Shown: in pieces, positions 9,240 to 19,730 of the stretch | Numbering within the stretch: position 1 is the stretch's first letter | Layout: each line of letters starts with the position of its first letter | Assembly (NCBI RefSeq): GCF_003725795.1 | Contig: NZ_RBEE01000008.1 | Span: forward strand, 62,001-126,000 | Direction of reading: 5' to 3' | DNA: 64,000 bases | From: Pedobacter jejuensis | Lineage (GTDB): Bacteria > Bacteroidota > Bacteroidia > Sphingobacteriales > Sphingobacteriaceae | Notes under the pieces: model-generated | The model's input: only the letters and a program-made list of their open reading frames with translations | Told to the model about the DNA's origin: nothing | The model's database searches: none | Position numbers and translations under genes: made by a program

Positions 9240-9274
9240 GAAAAAAATGCCGAAATCTTTTGAATTTCGGCATT
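9240..9274 (-). terminator. secA Rho-independent terminator
   Basis: On the minus strand AATGCCGAAAT (9274-9264) pairs with ATTTCGGCATT (9256-9246), followed by a run of seven T. It begins 18 bp after the secA stop codon. Confidence 0.85.
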
Positions 9275-9291
9275 ACATGAATTTTAATGGA

Positions 9292-12200
9292 TTACAAATT
9301 CGCTCCGTGGCAATTTTTGTATTTCTTACCACTTCCACAAGGGCAAGGCTCATTCCGCCCTACTGTTGCCTCTTTACGAATCGGTTGTTGAGGAACAGCC
9401 TCACTAGTATCTCCAAATTCTATACCTGGCGCTTCGTTACCAAATTCTTGCTTAGTGGTTTGTAGCTTTGGTTGCTTAACAGGTGCTGGTGCTTCTCTAA
9501 CCTCATCAGCTTCTTGCTGAACAGGAATACCACCTTTATATAAGAAACTTACAACTTCTTTATTAACAGCGGTTAGCATGTTTTTAAATAAATTAAAAGC
9601 TTCCATTTTATAAATTACTAATGGATCTTTTTGTTCGTACACTGCATTTTGAACAGATTGCTTTAAATCATCCATCTCACGTAAATGCTCTTTCCAGCTA
9701 TCATCTATCAAAGCAAGAACGATTGTTTTTTCGAATGAGCGAACAACTTCCTTACCTTTATTATCAATAGCTTTCTTTAAATCTACCGCTACCTGGATAC
9801 CACGAATACCATCAGTAAAAGGAACAACAATTTGTTCGATGTGTTGTCCTCTTTCTTCATAAACCTGGGTTAAAACAGGTAATGATTGCTGAATAATTGA
9901 TTCTGACTTACGGGCATAAAACGTTTCTGCTTCTTCAAATAATCTTTCTGTTAATTGAGCAGCGTTTGTAGATGAAAATTCTTTATCCGTAATTGCCGTA
10001 TCTAACGAGAAGTTTTTAATTACTTCTAGCTTGAAGCCATCGTAATTTGCTTCTTGTTTATATTCGTTAACGATATCTTCTGCAACATCATAAACCATGT
10101 TGTTCATATCTACATCCAAACGTTCGCCAAATAAAGCATTTTTACGTTTAGCATAAATAACGGTACGCTGAGAGTTCATAACATCATCGTATTCCAATAA
10201 ACGTTTACGAATACCGAAGTTATTTTCCTCTACTTTTTTCTGAGCTCGTTCGATAGATTTGGTAATCATTGAATGTTGAATTACCTCACCATCTTCAATT
10301 CCCATACGAACCATTATGCTCGAGATTCTTTCAGAACCGAATAAACGCATTAAGTTATCTTCTAATGAAACGAAGAACTGAGATGAACCTGGGTCACCTT
10401 GACGACCAGCACGACCACGTAACTGTCTGTCAACACGACGTGATTCATGACGCTCGGTACCTACAATTGCTAAACCGCCTGCATCTTTAACGCCTGCACC
10501 TAATTTTATATCTGTACCACGACCAGCCATGTTGGTTGCAATGGTAACCTGTCCTGCCTGACCAGCTTCGGCAACAATATCAGCCTCTTTCTGGTGCATT
10601 TTAGCATTTAATACATTGTGCTTAATTCCGCGAAGTTTAAGCATGCGACTTAATAATTCCGAAATTTCAACTGAAGTTGTACCTACTAAAACAGGTCTGC
10701 ATGCTTCCGTTAACTTTACAATCTCATCTGCAACGGCATTATATTTTTCACGAACTGTACGATAAACATAATCCTGGTCATCTAACCTAGAAATGTTCCT
10801 GTTGGTTGGAATTTCAACTACATCTAATTTATAAATAGACCAAAACTCTCCCGCTTCCGTAGTTGCAGTACCCGTCATACCGCAAAGTTTGTGGTACATA
10901 CGGAAATAGTTTTGCAAGGTTACTGTTGCGTACGTTTGCGTTGCATCCTCAACTTTTACATTTTCTTTTGCTTCAATTGCCTGGTGCAAACCATCAGAGT
11001 AACGGCGGCCATCCATGATACGACCTGTTTGCTCATCAACAATCTTAATTTTACCTTCATCAATGATGTATTCAACATCAATTTCAAATAAAGTATAAGC
11101 TTTTAAAAGTTGATTAACAGAGTGAATACGTTCTGCTTTAACAGAGTAATCTCTCATTAAAGCATCTTTTGTAATCACTTTTTCTTCTAGTGGCAAATCA
11201 GATTTCTCTAAATCTGCAACTTCAGTACCCACATCTGGCAAAACGAAAAAGTTAGGGTCTTCGCCTGATTGCGTAATCAATTCGATACCTTTTTCTGTTA
11301 ATTCTACCTGATTATTTTTTTCATCAATATAGAAGAACAATTCAGAATCTACCTTAGGCATATTCTTCGATTGATCTGCCATGTAATGGTTCTCTGTTTT
11401 CAATAATAAACCACGAACACCGCTTTCACTTAAAAATTTGATTAAAGCTTTGTTTTTAGGCAAACCACGATAAGCACGTAATAATGCTAAACCACCTTCA
11501 CCTTCTTCGGTTCCGGTATTGCCTGCATTAATTAATTTTTTAGCTTCATTTAAAGCAGAAGAAACATAAGCCTTCTGAGCATTTACCAAACGTTCGATAC
11601 GCGGTTTTAACTCATAAAATTCGTGTTCATCACCTCGAGGTATTGGTCCGGAAATAATTAATGGTGTACGTGCATCATCAATTAAAACTGAATCGACCTC
11701 ATCCACCATAGCAAAATGTAGTTTGCGCTGCACCAACTGGTCAGGTGTTTGCGACATATTGTCACGCAGGTAATCAAAACCGAACTCATTATTCGTTCCG
11801 TAGGTGATATCTGATGCGTAAGCTTTTCTTCTTTCTTCTGAATTTGGTTCGTGTTTATCAATACAATCTACACTTAAGCCATGAAATTCGAATAAAGGAC
11901 CATTCCACTCACTATCTCTACGAGCTAAATAATCATTTACAGTTACGATGTGAACGCCTTGTCCGGCAAGTGCATTTAAATAAGCAGGAAGCGTACTTAC
12001 TAAAGTTTTACCTTCACCAGTAGCCATTTCGGCAATTTTACCGCTGTGTAAAACAATACCACCGATTAATTGAACATCGTAATGAACCATGTTCCATACA
12101 ACCTCTGTACCCGCAGCATCCCATCGGTTTGCCCAATGTGCTTTATCGCCAATAATTTTTACATTACTTTTTCTTGCTGCGTAATCTCTATCGAATTGTG

Positions 12201-12594
12201 TTGCCGTAACTTCAAGGTATTCGTTTTCACTTAAACGTCGAGAAGTTTCCTTTACCACTGCAAAAGCTTCAGGAAGAATTTCCAAAAGTACTTTCTCTAA
12301 TTCTGTATCACGGTCTTTACCTAAAGCATCAACCTGATCATACAAAGCTGTTTTTTGATGAAGATCTAAATCTTCATTTTCGGCATCAGCTTTCAAAGCC
12401 GAAATTTTACCGTCAATATCTGATAAAAAAGCAGAAATTCTACCTTTAAATTCTATTGTTTTAGCACGCAACTCATCATTGCTAATTGAAGATAACTTAG
12501 CGTACTCTTCATTTATTTTAACAACCAAAGGCTGTATGCTTTTTATATCTCTTTCTGATTTACTTCCGAAAACCTTCGCTAAAAATCCTAACAT
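9292..12594 (-). CDS. secA: Preprotein translocase ATPase SecA
   Basis: 1100 residues, in the long Bacteroidota size class, with extra inserted segments in the nucleotide-binding region. Visible are the Walker A motif MATGEGKT (about residues 190-197), the [19 protein letters not shown] motif, [12 protein letters not shown], the [10 protein letters not shown] helicase motif and the C-terminal zinc-binding tail [18 protein letters not shown], which contacts SecB and lipids. It drives Sec-dependent export of the many signal-peptide proteins in this window. Single-gene transcript with its own terminator. Confidence 0.98.
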   Translation of the reverse strand: MLGFLAKVFGSKSERDIKSIQPLVVKINEEYAKLSSISNDELRAKTIEFKGRISAFLSDIDGKISALKADAENEDLDLHQKTALYDQVDALGKDRDTELEKVLLEILPEAFAVVKETSRRLSENEYLEVTATQFDRDYAARKSNVKIIGDKAHWANRWDAAGTEVVWNMVHYDVQLIGGIVLHSGKIAEMATGEGKTLVSTLPAYLNALAGQGVHIVTVNDYLARRDSEWNGPLFEFHGLSVDCIDKHEPNSEERRKAYASDITYGTNNEFGFDYLRDNMSQTPDQLVQRKLHFAMVDEVDSVLIDDARTPLIISGPIPRGDEHEFYELKPRIERLVNAQKAYVSSALNEAKKLINAGNTGTEEGEGGLALLRAYRGLPKNKALIKFLSESGVRGLLLKTENHYMADQSKNMPKVDSELFFYIDEKNNQVELTEKGIELITQSGEDPNFFVLPDVGTEVADLEKSDLPLEEKVITKDALMRDYSVKAERIHSVNQLLKAYTLFEIDVEYIIDEGKIKIVDEQTGRIMDGRRYSDGLHQAIEAKENVKVEDATQTYATVTLQNYFRMYHKLCGMTGTATTEAGEFWSIYKLDVVEIPTNRNISRLDDQDYVYRTVREKYNAVADEIVKLTEACRPVLVGTTSVEISELLSRMLKLRGIKHNVLNAKMHQKEADIVAEAGQAGQVTIATNMAGRGTDIKLGAGVKDAGGLAIVGTERHESRRVDRQLRGRAGRQGDPGSSQFFVSLEDNLMRLFGSERISSIMVRMGIEDGEVIQHSMITKSIERAQKKVEENNFGIRKRLLEYDDVMNSQRTVIYAKRKNALFGERLDVDMNNMVYDVAEDIVNEYKQEANYDGFKLEVIKNFSLDTAITDKEFSSTNAAQLTERLFEEAETFYARKSESIIQQSLPVLTQVYEERGQHIEQIVVPFTDGIRGIQVAVDLKKAIDNKGKEVVRSFEKTIVLALIDDSWKEHLREMDDLKQSVQNAVYEQKDPLVIYKMEAFNLFKNMLTAVNKEVVSFLYKGGIPVQQEADEVREAPAPVKQPKLQTTKQEFGNEAPGIEFGDTSEAVPQQPIRKEATVGRNEPCPCGSGKKYKNCHGANL

Positions 12595-13061
12595 TATATT
12601 TTAAATCGTATTTATTTTAAAAATTGGTGTGTTACAACAACCACGCCATAGCTATTGCTAAGTCAGTTTGGCAGTTATCAGCGGCTAAAATTAAGGATAT
12701 ATTCTAAATTATCGGTTATATTGCTTCATGATAAATTAAATCATTTGCACAAAACCTCGAGTTATAGCTATTTAAGTGATTCGCATTCCATTGCATCCAA
12801 AACATAACACCTTATATTTTGAACCATTCTGGTAGGCATTTTCGCTATTTGATAAGTTTCAATTATTAATTCAGATATCCATATTATCGAAAAACATAAA
12901 ACTGCTTTAAACTTCTTTTCAAAACCATTAATTTGGCACGATATAATAGGAGAACACCTTTTGGTTTCTCAAATTACTGAAAAGAGAGGAAGCGAGGTTA
13001 TTACAAATAATATCTCAACTTCAACCTTTGTAAGCATTCATTCTATCAAAACAATTGCATA
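12595..13061. other. 467-bp region between divergent secA and pirin-like genes
   Basis: It must hold both promoters, but I find no full TAnnTTTG box with a clear partner. A frame is open on the plus strand from about 12850 to a TAA at 13045 (ends ...STFVSIHSIKTIA) but has no credible start codon. It may be a gene remnant or chance. Confidence 0.45.
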
Positions 13062-13760
13062 ATGGATTCACCAGGAAAAATTTATTTAGCAGACCAACGA
13101 GGCTTGGATGAGTCACCGATACTGAGAAGATATAGTACTTTCAATTTTGAAAAATTTTACAACGAGCATAAAGAACCTTTCGCAGAATTATTTCTATTAA
13201 ATGATGATTCGATATCGGGTGGAAAAATGACTTTTTTCCTGTCAAAACAAGATTCGCTACAGATACTTATGCCAATTACCGGTGGATTGGACGTTGTATC
13301 AAATGGCAAAGAATATCAATTGGAAACCGGACAAATTCAAGTGCTAAATGTTAGCAAAGGTGAGGTTCTAGAAATTAGCAATCCCTATAAAGATGATGTT
13401 GTCAACTATCTTCAAATTGGAATAAGCACCGATATATTTCTACTGAGAAATAGTGAAATGCTGTATAATATTGATTTTGAACAAAATAAAAATCAACTTA
13501 TTGAAATTATTTCAAGCCCAAAATTGCCATTTAAATTTAGTGCAGGAATTTTTGCCGGACAAGAAGAAGCAATTTATAAAATGCAAAATCCTGAAAATAA
13601 ATTTTATGCATTCATTATTGATGGCGCTTTTAAAATTGAAGGTAGCCTTTTGCATGCAAGAGATGGCTTAGCCCTTTGGAATACGAGTATTGTAAATTTA
13701 GCAGCACTAAGCAATAATGCAGTTGTATTGGTATTGGAGCTAAAACCGCCCGTTTTCTAA
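13062..13760 (+). CDS. Pirin-like bicupin protein
   Basis: 232 residues. The N-terminal motif 'GKIYLADQRGLDESPILRRYSTFNF' and the C-terminal 'HARDGLALWNTSIVNLAALSNNAVVLVLEL' match the Bacteroidota pirin/YhaK-like group, whose C-terminal cupin typically reads 'DGLAIWDT...A.LILIE'. Two cupin beta barrels are expected (about residues 40-120 and 150-230). The classical pirin metal ligands (HxH and E) are not evident in the N-terminal barrel, so quercetinase activity is doubtful. Some relatives are redox or stress associated. No clear partner genes. Confidence 0.7.
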   Translation: MDSPGKIYLADQRGLDESPILRRYSTFNFEKFYNEHKEPFAELFLLNDDSISGGKMTFFLSKQDSLQILMPITGGLDVVSNGKEYQLETGQIQVLNVSKGEVLEISNPYKDDVVNYLQIGISTDIFLLRNSEMLYNIDFEQNKNQLIEIISSPKLPFKFSAGIFAGQEEAIYKMQNPENKFYAFIIDGAFKIEGSLLHARDGLALWNTSIVNLAALSNNAVVLVLELKPPVF

Positions 13761-13820
13761 GGAAGTTTTAAGCCGCCAATTAACAAACTTATTTGCTCAT
13801 TTTACAAAGACAATGTTCAA

Positions 13821-14774
13821 TTATTTAAAAATTACCTCGGTAGCGCCATAACCAAACTTTTCTTTCCTTGCATCCATATAGGTTTTAATGTGAGGATTTT
13901 TGCTTATCAGTTTGTGAATTTTATCTCTTAACGTTCCATTTCCAGAACCATGGATAAAAATCATTTTATCGAAGTGGTGTACAATTGCAGCATCTAATGC
14001 ATTTTGGAAATGAGATAATTGAATTTGCAACATTTCATCCGCTTCTAAAAAATGGTGATCATCCCTAAGTTTTTCTATGTGCAAATCAATCTCTTTTAAC
14101 GGAACATCAACAGTTTTCTTCTCAGCAGGAGATTTAAAAAAGCTTTCTTTTAATTTCTGAGCATCTATGGTAATAGAAGGCAATTCATCCAAGCGAATTA
14201 ACCATCCTTTGTTTTTTAACTGAGGCAGTTCTTTTTGTTCACCAGAAAAATCTTTAGCTCTAAATTTCTTTTTAATTACTAAAGGTTCAGCAGGTTTTAC
14301 ATCAGCTTTGCTAAACAGTAAAACCTGAAAAGTAAATTCAGGCCAGATATCTAAATCGGCAAGGGAAGCAGAATAAACCAGTTTAGATTGATATGCCTCT
14401 AAAATACCGTAAAAAGAGCCTGCATATTTGTCTTTACGCTCTGTTGTAAGTGTGGTTAAAAGTACATTTGCCGATTGATTTTGTAAGTGAAAATGAACAA
14501 CATTTCCAGCTTTATCATCTGTTGCCACAGCTAGGTAAATTCCATTTTCTAACGTACTTATGCTTGCTATATTAACCTGAATAGGTTTTGGCACATCAAT
14601 TTCTTCGGCAATAACGCCATGCCCATGAACGGAAGTTAAATTACTAATGGCTACAGGAATTTCGAATCCATCTTCATCCGTAACACCCAACGTTTGCGCA
14701 TCAATAACCTTGGTTACATAGCCTTCACGTTTTTCATCAACAAAACGCACAAAATCACCCAGCTTAAATTTCAT
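13821..14774 (-). CDS. DUF2027 / Smr domain protein
   Basis: 317 residues. The N-terminal 'KFKLGDFVRFVDEKREGYVTKVIDAQTLGVTDEDGFEIPV' is an SH3-like DUF2027 segment. The middle is a beta domain. From about residue 225 a Smr domain shows 'EIDLHIEKL' and 'IFIHGSGNGTLRDKIHKLI', the DLHxxxL and HGxGxGxLR signatures. Smr domains are nicking endonucleases or RNA-cleaving modules related to the MutS2 C-terminus. The substrate here is unknown. Convergent with the pirin-like gene. Confidence 0.88.
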   Translation of the reverse strand: MKFKLGDFVRFVDEKREGYVTKVIDAQTLGVTDEDGFEIPVAISNLTSVHGHGVIAEEIDVPKPIQVNIASISTLENGIYLAVATDDKAGNVVHFHLQNQSANVLLTTLTTERKDKYAGSFYGILEAYQSKLVYSASLADLDIWPEFTFQVLLFSKADVKPAEPLVIKKKFRAKDFSGEQKELPQLKNKGWLIRLDELPSITIDAQKLKESFFKSPAEKKTVDVPLKEIDLHIEKLRDDHHFLEADEMLQIQLSHFQNALDAAIVHHFDKMIFIHGSGNGTLRDKIHKLISKNPHIKTYMDARKEKFGYGATEVIFK

Positions 14775-14936
14775 TTTAAAAATATTGAATTAAGAACTTT
14801 AGCATAAATTCGAAATGTAATCTTAGGCCTGTAGAAGAATTTGTGAAGGCGTTTTTACAAGCTCAACACGACAAGACCTTAGGATAAATCGATTATGATT
14901 CAGCTCTTCGTTTCAACAAAGGTACCGATTTTTAGA

Positions 14937-16523
14937 TTAGGCTACGATGAGCATATTTCTAACCTGCTGCAATTCGCCATTTTGGAGACGAGCATAATAA
15001 ACACCTGGTGAATAGTTTTGATTTTCGAAGGTAATATTATAGTTGCCTTCCTCCTTTACGGCATCAACAACGGTGGTAATTAACTTACCCATCGTATTAA
15101 AAACCTGGATTAAAACATGACCGCCTTTGGATGAATATTTTATAGTAGTTGAGGTTGAAAATGGATTTGGATAATTTGATATTAAACTTTCGCCACTTAA
15201 ATGATTTGCCTGAGCCAAACTGGTTGACATGCAATTTGTACCCGCCTGAATAAGTGGTAAAGATTGAAAATCTTTAAGCATTACGCCCGATAAAGTTGCC
15301 TTGTCTACACAGAACCACTTCTCTAACAAAGTTGCATAAACCGACCTAAAATCATATTGCATCGGAATGTTATCGTTGACAGATGTTGTAGCAGATATCG
15401 TTGGATTTTTCCCTAAAACACCACCTTGAATGGCATCGCCAAAGACGATTAACGGAGCCGCAGCGCCATGATCTGTTCCATTACTTGCATTGGATTTTAT
15501 ACGTCTGCCAAATTCAGAAAAAGTCATTCCTGCAACTCGTTTAGCAGCACCCAAGCCTTTCAAATCATCCATAAAAGCTTTAATGGCATCGCTTACTTTT
15601 TGAAGCAAAACCGCATGAGTTCCTGTTTCGTTTGCACCAGTATTAACTTGCGATGCATGGGTATCAAAAGAACCGATATTTACCATGTAAAGCCTGGTTT
15701 TTAAGCCTCCGCCAACCAAGCGAGCTACCACTTTTAGTTGGTCGGCTAGTGAGTTATTGCTTGGATACGTGCCCTGCTTGGTAACTTTGCCGGCAGCTGT
15801 TTTTATAACTGAAGCATATTGCTGCGTTTGTTGCGCAACTTGCCTCACGTAAGTTAGCTCCTTGCCTGCATTTGTATTTGGTGCCGGAGATTGTATGCCA
15901 TTTATCAGATTGTAAAAATTTACCGGATCGGAAATCGCCATGCCCATATTTACAGATGGACCTTGAAAAGCAGGTGAAATAAAAGATCCAATTTGAATGG
16001 CTAAGGGATCGGGCATAACCGAGTTCGGATAACCTATCGGGAAATTGGTATATTCTTCTGCCAAATATCTTCCGGCCCAACCACTATCAACCACTTGGTC
16101 AGAATCTGATGCAGAAAGCCAAATGTCAGTAGCCCTAAAATGGCTAAAATTTGGCTGCGGATAACCAACAGATTGCACAACCTGTACTTTACCATCATCA
16201 TATAAGCCAGCTAAGCCAGACATGGCTGGATGAATGCCTGTATTGTAGCCAGATAGCTTTATAATTTTATTCTTCGGAAGGATAATATTTGGGCGGGCCA
16301 AAGTTAAATTATCGTATTGATCCAACGGTAGAATCATGTTCAAACCGTCATTTCCACCATTTAATTGAATGATAACCAAAACATGATCTGTTTCCTGATT
16401 AGCAGCCGTTATTGCAGATAACAAACTCGACGCACCAAAAGCTTTTAGTGAAAACCCACCCAGTAATGAAGGAATTACCACACCTGCTGGCATTGCCTTG
16501 GTTAAAAAGTCACGCCTTTTCAT
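14937..16523 (-). CDS. DUF1501 protein with Tat signal and T9SS type A sorting domain
   Basis: 528 residues. It begins MKRRDFLTKAMPAGVVIPSLLGGFSLKAFG, a twin-arginine (Tat) signal. Residues about 40-430 are a DUF1501 (sulfatase/alkaline-phosphatase-like) domain, with 'LVIIQLNGGNDGLNMILPL', 'NFSHFRATDIW', 'SFDTHASQ' and 'TFSEFGRRI...GTDHGAAAPLIVFG'. The last about 80 residues (SNYPNPFSTSTTIKY...PGVYYARLQNG) are a type A C-terminal sorting domain for the type IX secretion system. It overlaps the upstream DUF1800 gene by 4 bp (ATGA), the conserved pairing of these families. The enzymatic role is unknown. Confidence 0.9.
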   Translation of the reverse strand: MKRRDFLTKAMPAGVVIPSLLGGFSLKAFGASSLLSAITAANQETDHVLVIIQLNGGNDGLNMILPLDQYDNLTLARPNIILPKNKIIKLSGYNTGIHPAMSGLAGLYDDGKVQVVQSVGYPQPNFSHFRATDIWLSASDSDQVVDSGWAGRYLAEEYTNFPIGYPNSVMPDPLAIQIGSFISPAFQGPSVNMGMAISDPVNFYNLINGIQSPAPNTNAGKELTYVRQVAQQTQQYASVIKTAAGKVTKQGTYPSNNSLADQLKVVARLVGGGLKTRLYMVNIGSFDTHASQVNTGANETGTHAVLLQKVSDAIKAFMDDLKGLGAAKRVAGMTFSEFGRRIKSNASNGTDHGAAAPLIVFGDAIQGGVLGKNPTISATTSVNDNIPMQYDFRSVYATLLEKWFCVDKATLSGVMLKDFQSLPLIQAGTNCMSTSLAQANHLSGESLISNYPNPFSTSTTIKYSSKGGHVLIQVFNTMGKLITTVVDAVKEEGNYNITFENQNYSPGVYYARLQNGELQQVRNMLIVA

Positions 16524-18088
16524 GATAACTGATATTCTTCAAGGTTCATAATGTATTTATAAAACTCCTGTAATCGGGTTTGCACGATGGTGGTTTTCAT
16601 AGTTGTTGGTGCAGCTTTATAATCCAACCAGGCGGTTGTCCAATAGTTATCCGTAACCTGATTGCTTAAAAGAATACTTTTCAAAAACTTTTTAACCTCT
16701 GCACTTACATCAATTGTGTATAAATGAGCAATAGCTTCATCAACCAAAACATTTGGGTCTTCGGGTTTGCTAAATTTTGATGTGTAAGCTATTGGGTCGA
16801 TTACTATTTTTTTGCCATTTCTGGTATAACCTGTACTGATAAATCTATCGGTAAAAATATTTCGTTTAGGTAATGTATCGGAGTTAATCCAAAGTTCGTA
16901 AAACTGAGGTACCTGATAATACGCAGGCCAACCAGAAACATTGGGTGGATCACCCAGGTTTTGCTGCAAGTTCGACGCCGTACTTCGTAAATAATCACTC
17001 ATGTAATAAACATTCACATAATCAGAAGCATCCGGGAAAACGATTTCGAATTCTCTAGCCAATCCAACTACAAAATCTACTGGCGATTTAATATTACAAG
17101 AACGGTTTTGCGGTAAAAAGAAATGACTACTAGTGAGCAATGCTTTTAAAACAGGTTTAATCTCGTAGTTGGCATTTCGAAATATTTCGGCTAACGGAAT
17201 TATAATATTCGATTCAACATCAGATGCAATATCATAATACACAAAAAAGCGGTACAATCTTCGGCAAATGTATTTGCTTACTTCAACCTGCGTAAAAATC
17301 ATATCAAGCAAATCATCAACCTCTTTTGCTCCGTCGGCACCTGTTCTTCCTTTAATTAATTTACTGCCATAAAATGATGAAAATTGTTTGTCGGTAGCAT
17401 CGTGCCTGTTGGCATCAAAAACTGTATTTATTGCTATACCATCTAACTTATAACCTGTTAATAAGCGAGCAGCAGCTTTTACATCTGCTTCGGTGTATTT
17501 AGAATCAGGGCCTTTACCAACCGTGAAAAGTTCTTGTAACTCTCTGCTGTAATTTTCGTCAGGAGCCGATTTTGTACTTGCATAACCATTTAAATAACGA
17601 ACCATTGCTGGGTCGATGGTTACTTGCTTAACTAAAGTTTTAAAATTACCGAAGGCTAAACTGCGCAGTAAATTATTGTGTTTGTAAATGTATCGAGCAT
17701 CATCAATTGTATCGGCCTCTGTGGCAAAATGATTGTGCCAAAAAAGCGTCATTTTCTCTCTTAAAGATATTGGTTGATTAAGCATTTGCGTTAACCACCA
17801 GGATTTAAAGGAAGCAACGCGACGACTATTGGCAGTTCCATCGGTATAAATTGCATTTACCCAGGTTTGCCCAGCTGGTACATTTGCATCTGTGTAACCA
17901 GTATCATTATAATTATTTATTGGAGGATTCGGAAGTGGCAAATCTTTTAAAAGCAAATCGACAACCTGCGTTACCGATTGACCCACAAGCGTATTAATAT
18001 CATTTCTTTTGGCGCCAAATAATGTGCGTTTTAGTAAATGATTTAACTCTTTAGACCCGAAATTTCCTGAGTAAACGTTTATTGCCAT
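16520..18088 (-). CDS. DUF1800 family protein
   Basis: 522 residues containing the DUF1800 hallmarks 'LLKRTLFGAKRNDINTL', 'REKMTLFWHNHFAT', 'NYSRELQELFTVGKG', 'YTEADVKAAARLLTGY' and 'GDPPNVSGWPAY'. The family is nearly always encoded directly before a DUF1501 protein, as here. No signal peptide is obvious at this start, so it may travel with its Tat-exported partner (inference). It is about 95 bp downstream of fabH, with a strong hairpin in between. Confidence 0.88.
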   Translation of the reverse strand: MAINVYSGNFGSKELNHLLKRTLFGAKRNDINTLVGQSVTQVVDLLLKDLPLPNPPINNYNDTGYTDANVPAGQTWVNAIYTDGTANSRRVASFKSWWLTQMLNQPISLREKMTLFWHNHFATEADTIDDARYIYKHNNLLRSLAFGNFKTLVKQVTIDPAMVRYLNGYASTKSAPDENYSRELQELFTVGKGPDSKYTEADVKAAARLLTGYKLDGIAINTVFDANRHDATDKQFSSFYGSKLIKGRTGADGAKEVDDLLDMIFTQVEVSKYICRRLYRFFVYYDIASDVESNIIIPLAEIFRNANYEIKPVLKALLTSSHFFLPQNRSCNIKSPVDFVVGLAREFEIVFPDASDYVNVYYMSDYLRSTASNLQQNLGDPPNVSGWPAYYQVPQFYELWINSDTLPKRNIFTDRFISTGYTRNGKKIVIDPIAYTSKFSKPEDPNVLVDEAIAHLYTIDVSAEVKKFLKSILLSNQVTDNYWTTAWLDYKAAPTTMKTTIVQTRLQEFYKYIMNLEEYQLS

Positions 18089-18092
18089 ATAG

Positions 18093-18143
18093 TAACTGTA
18101 GGGACAAGATAAAACTAAACATTATCTTGTTGAATCACAGTTA
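18093..18143. other. Two-step hairpin before the DUF1800/DUF1501 operon
   Basis: TAACTGT (18093-18099) pairs with ACAGTTA (18137-18143), and the inner ACAAGATAA (18104-18112) pairs with TTATCTTGT (18122-18130), leaving a 9-nt loop. It ends 4 nt from the DUF1800 start codon. It lacks a T-run on the minus strand, so a structured leader is as likely as a fabH terminator. Confidence 0.55.
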
Positions 18144-18183
18144 TTTTACACGAAATATCAAAAATTAGATACTAAAACGGAAT

Positions 18184-19230
18184 TTACCAACGTAATAGGG
18201 CGCTTGCCCAGGTAAAGCCAGACCCGAAAGCCGCTAAACAGACTAAATCGCCATCGTTAATTTTGCCTGCTTCCCAAGCCTCACACAATGCAATTGGTAC
18301 CGATGCAGCAGTTGTATTGCCATATTTTTGAATGTTGTTAAATACTTGGTCATCCTTTATACCAAGCAATTGCTGTACATATTGGCTGATTCTTAAATTT
18401 GCCTGATGCGGCACCAACATATCTATATCTTTTTCTGTTAAATTATTTGCAGCCAAAGCTTCTTTTATTACTTCGGGGAATTTTACAACTGCTTTTTTAA
18501 AAACCGATGGCCCGTCCATATAAGGTAACGCGGCACCACTTGCTAAAATTTCGGGCGTCATAAACAAACCTCCCAATTCCTGATCTGGAAACGCAGGTTT
18601 ATCTTTCATCCATTTATTTGCATGAGAACCGGGATAGTACATAGCCAATATTTCGGCATCCGCACCATCGCTATGCAAATGCGTACTTAAAATTCCTTTG
18701 CCCGGTTCATCAGTTGGTTGTAAAACCACAGCTCCAGCACCATCACCAAAAATTACAGATACGTTTCGGCTTCGGGTTTCAAAATCCATTGCGAAAGAAT
18801 GCTTTTCGCTACCAACAACCAAAACGTTTTTATACATGCCAGTTTTAACAAACTGATCGGCCACAGATAATGCATAAACAAAGCCTGAACATTGATTGCG
18901 AATATCCAATGCCCCAATTTCGCCCATACCCATTTCGCGTTGCAATAAAACACCACAACCCGGGAAATAATAATCAGGACTTAAAGTTGCAAACACAATA
19001 AAATCAACATCTTTAGCTGTGATTCCTGCCCGTTCTATCGCGATTTTGGAAGCTTCGATACCCATTGTTGTAGTGGTTTCTTCATACCTATCTGCAAATC
19101 GGCGTTCTTTTATTCCGGTGCGTTCCTGAATCCATTCATCGCTGGTTTCCATAAAGCGACTTAAATCATTATTGGTATATACATTTTTAGGAACGTAGTA
19201 TCCGATTCCTGCGATTTTGGATTGGTGCAT
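18184..19230 (-). CDS. 3-oxoacyl-ACP synthase III family protein (FabH paralogue)
   Basis: 348 residues with the KAS III catalytic triad: Cys in NQCSGF, His in VPHQANLRI and Asn in YGNTTAAS. 'MHQSKIAGIGYYVPKNVYTNNDL...[17 protein letters not shown]' is the standard N-terminus. The window holds a second fabH (26133-27128) in the lipid gene cluster. This copy stands outside it and has an insert around residues 195-240 (LAMYYPGSHANKWMKDKPAFPDQELGG). It may condense a different starter acyl-CoA or act in another ketone or lipid pathway (inference). Confidence 0.88.
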   Translation of the reverse strand: MHQSKIAGIGYYVPKNVYTNNDLSRFMETSDEWIQERTGIKERRFADRYEETTTTMGIEASKIAIERAGITAKDVDFIVFATLSPDYYFPGCGVLLQREMGMGEIGALDIRNQCSGFVYALSVADQFVKTGMYKNVLVVGSEKHSFAMDFETRSRNVSVIFGDGAGAVVLQPTDEPGKGILSTHLHSDGADAEILAMYYPGSHANKWMKDKPAFPDQELGGLFMTPEILASGAALPYMDGPSVFKKAVVKFPEVIKEALAANNLTEKDIDMLVPHQANLRISQYVQQLLGIKDDQVFNNIQKYGNTTAASVPIALCEAWEAGKINDGDLVCLAAFGSGFTWASALLRW

Positions 19231-19251
19231 GCTCTTATATTATTTGGTTAA

Positions 19252-19259
19252 CAAATGTA
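19252..19259 (-). promoter_or_regulatory. -7 promoter box of the solitary fabH
   Basis: Minus-strand TACATTTG, a full TAnnTTTG match, 22 nt before the start codon. Confidence 0.45.
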
Positions 19260-19383
19260 TTAAAACTGATGGAAGAATATGTAAAATGTAGAAGGGAAGA
19301 TGAGAAATGCGCTTGTTATTTTAATCCTAATCCATTTTACCTATTCCATCTTACATAAACTATTACATCTTCCATAAAATTAG

Positions 19384-19391
19384 TATTTTTG
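19384..19391 (+). promoter_or_regulatory. -7 promoter box of clpS
   Basis: TATTTTTG ends exactly 5 nt before the clpS ATG at 19396, so transcription would start at or next to the start codon. Confidence 0.55.
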
Positions 19392-19395
19392 CGCC

Positions 19396-19677
19396 ATGTC
19401 TACAGAAACCAAAGAAGAGACCTTTACGCTCGAAGAAATTCTAACTTCTCTAAAAACCGTACATCGCCTTATTTTGTGGAATGATGATGTAAATACTTTC
19501 GAACATGTTATATATTGCATGATGAAGTATTTGGATTACAACGAATCTCAGTCAGAAAAAATTGCCTGGAAAGTTCATAATGAAGGCAAATGCCCGGTTT
19601 TGGAAGGTTCATTTACCGAAATGGAAGTTTATAGAAAAATTTTGCAGCAAGAAGGTTTAAGTGTTACTGTTGATTAG
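19396..19677 (+). CDS. clpS: ATP-dependent Clp protease adaptor ClpS
   Basis: 93 residues. The core 'LILWNDDVNTFEHVIYCMMKYLDYNESQSEKIAWKVHNEGKCPVLEGSFTEMEVYRKILQQEGLSVTV' carries the conserved NDDxxTF loop and the helix that lines the N-degron pocket. ClpS delivers N-end-rule substrates to ClpAP or ClpCP. The N-terminal 25 residues are the usual disordered acidic tail. Divergent from fabH. Confidence 0.93.
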   Translation: MSTETKEETFTLEEILTSLKTVHRLILWNDDVNTFEHVIYCMMKYLDYNESQSEKIAWKVHNEGKCPVLEGSFTEMEVYRKILQQEGLSVTVD

Positions 19678-19730
19678 AACGTATAATACGCAATAAAATA
19701 TTTGTATCTTTAAGTAATCACTAGATTTTT

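Noticed and set aside
10269..12023. Plus-strand ORFs inside secA
   Set aside because: They are antisense shadows of a long conserved gene, with no plausible protein features.
12850..13045. Open frame upstream of the pirin-like gene
   Set aside because: About 65 open codons but no credible start codon and no recognisable family; it may be a remnant or chance.
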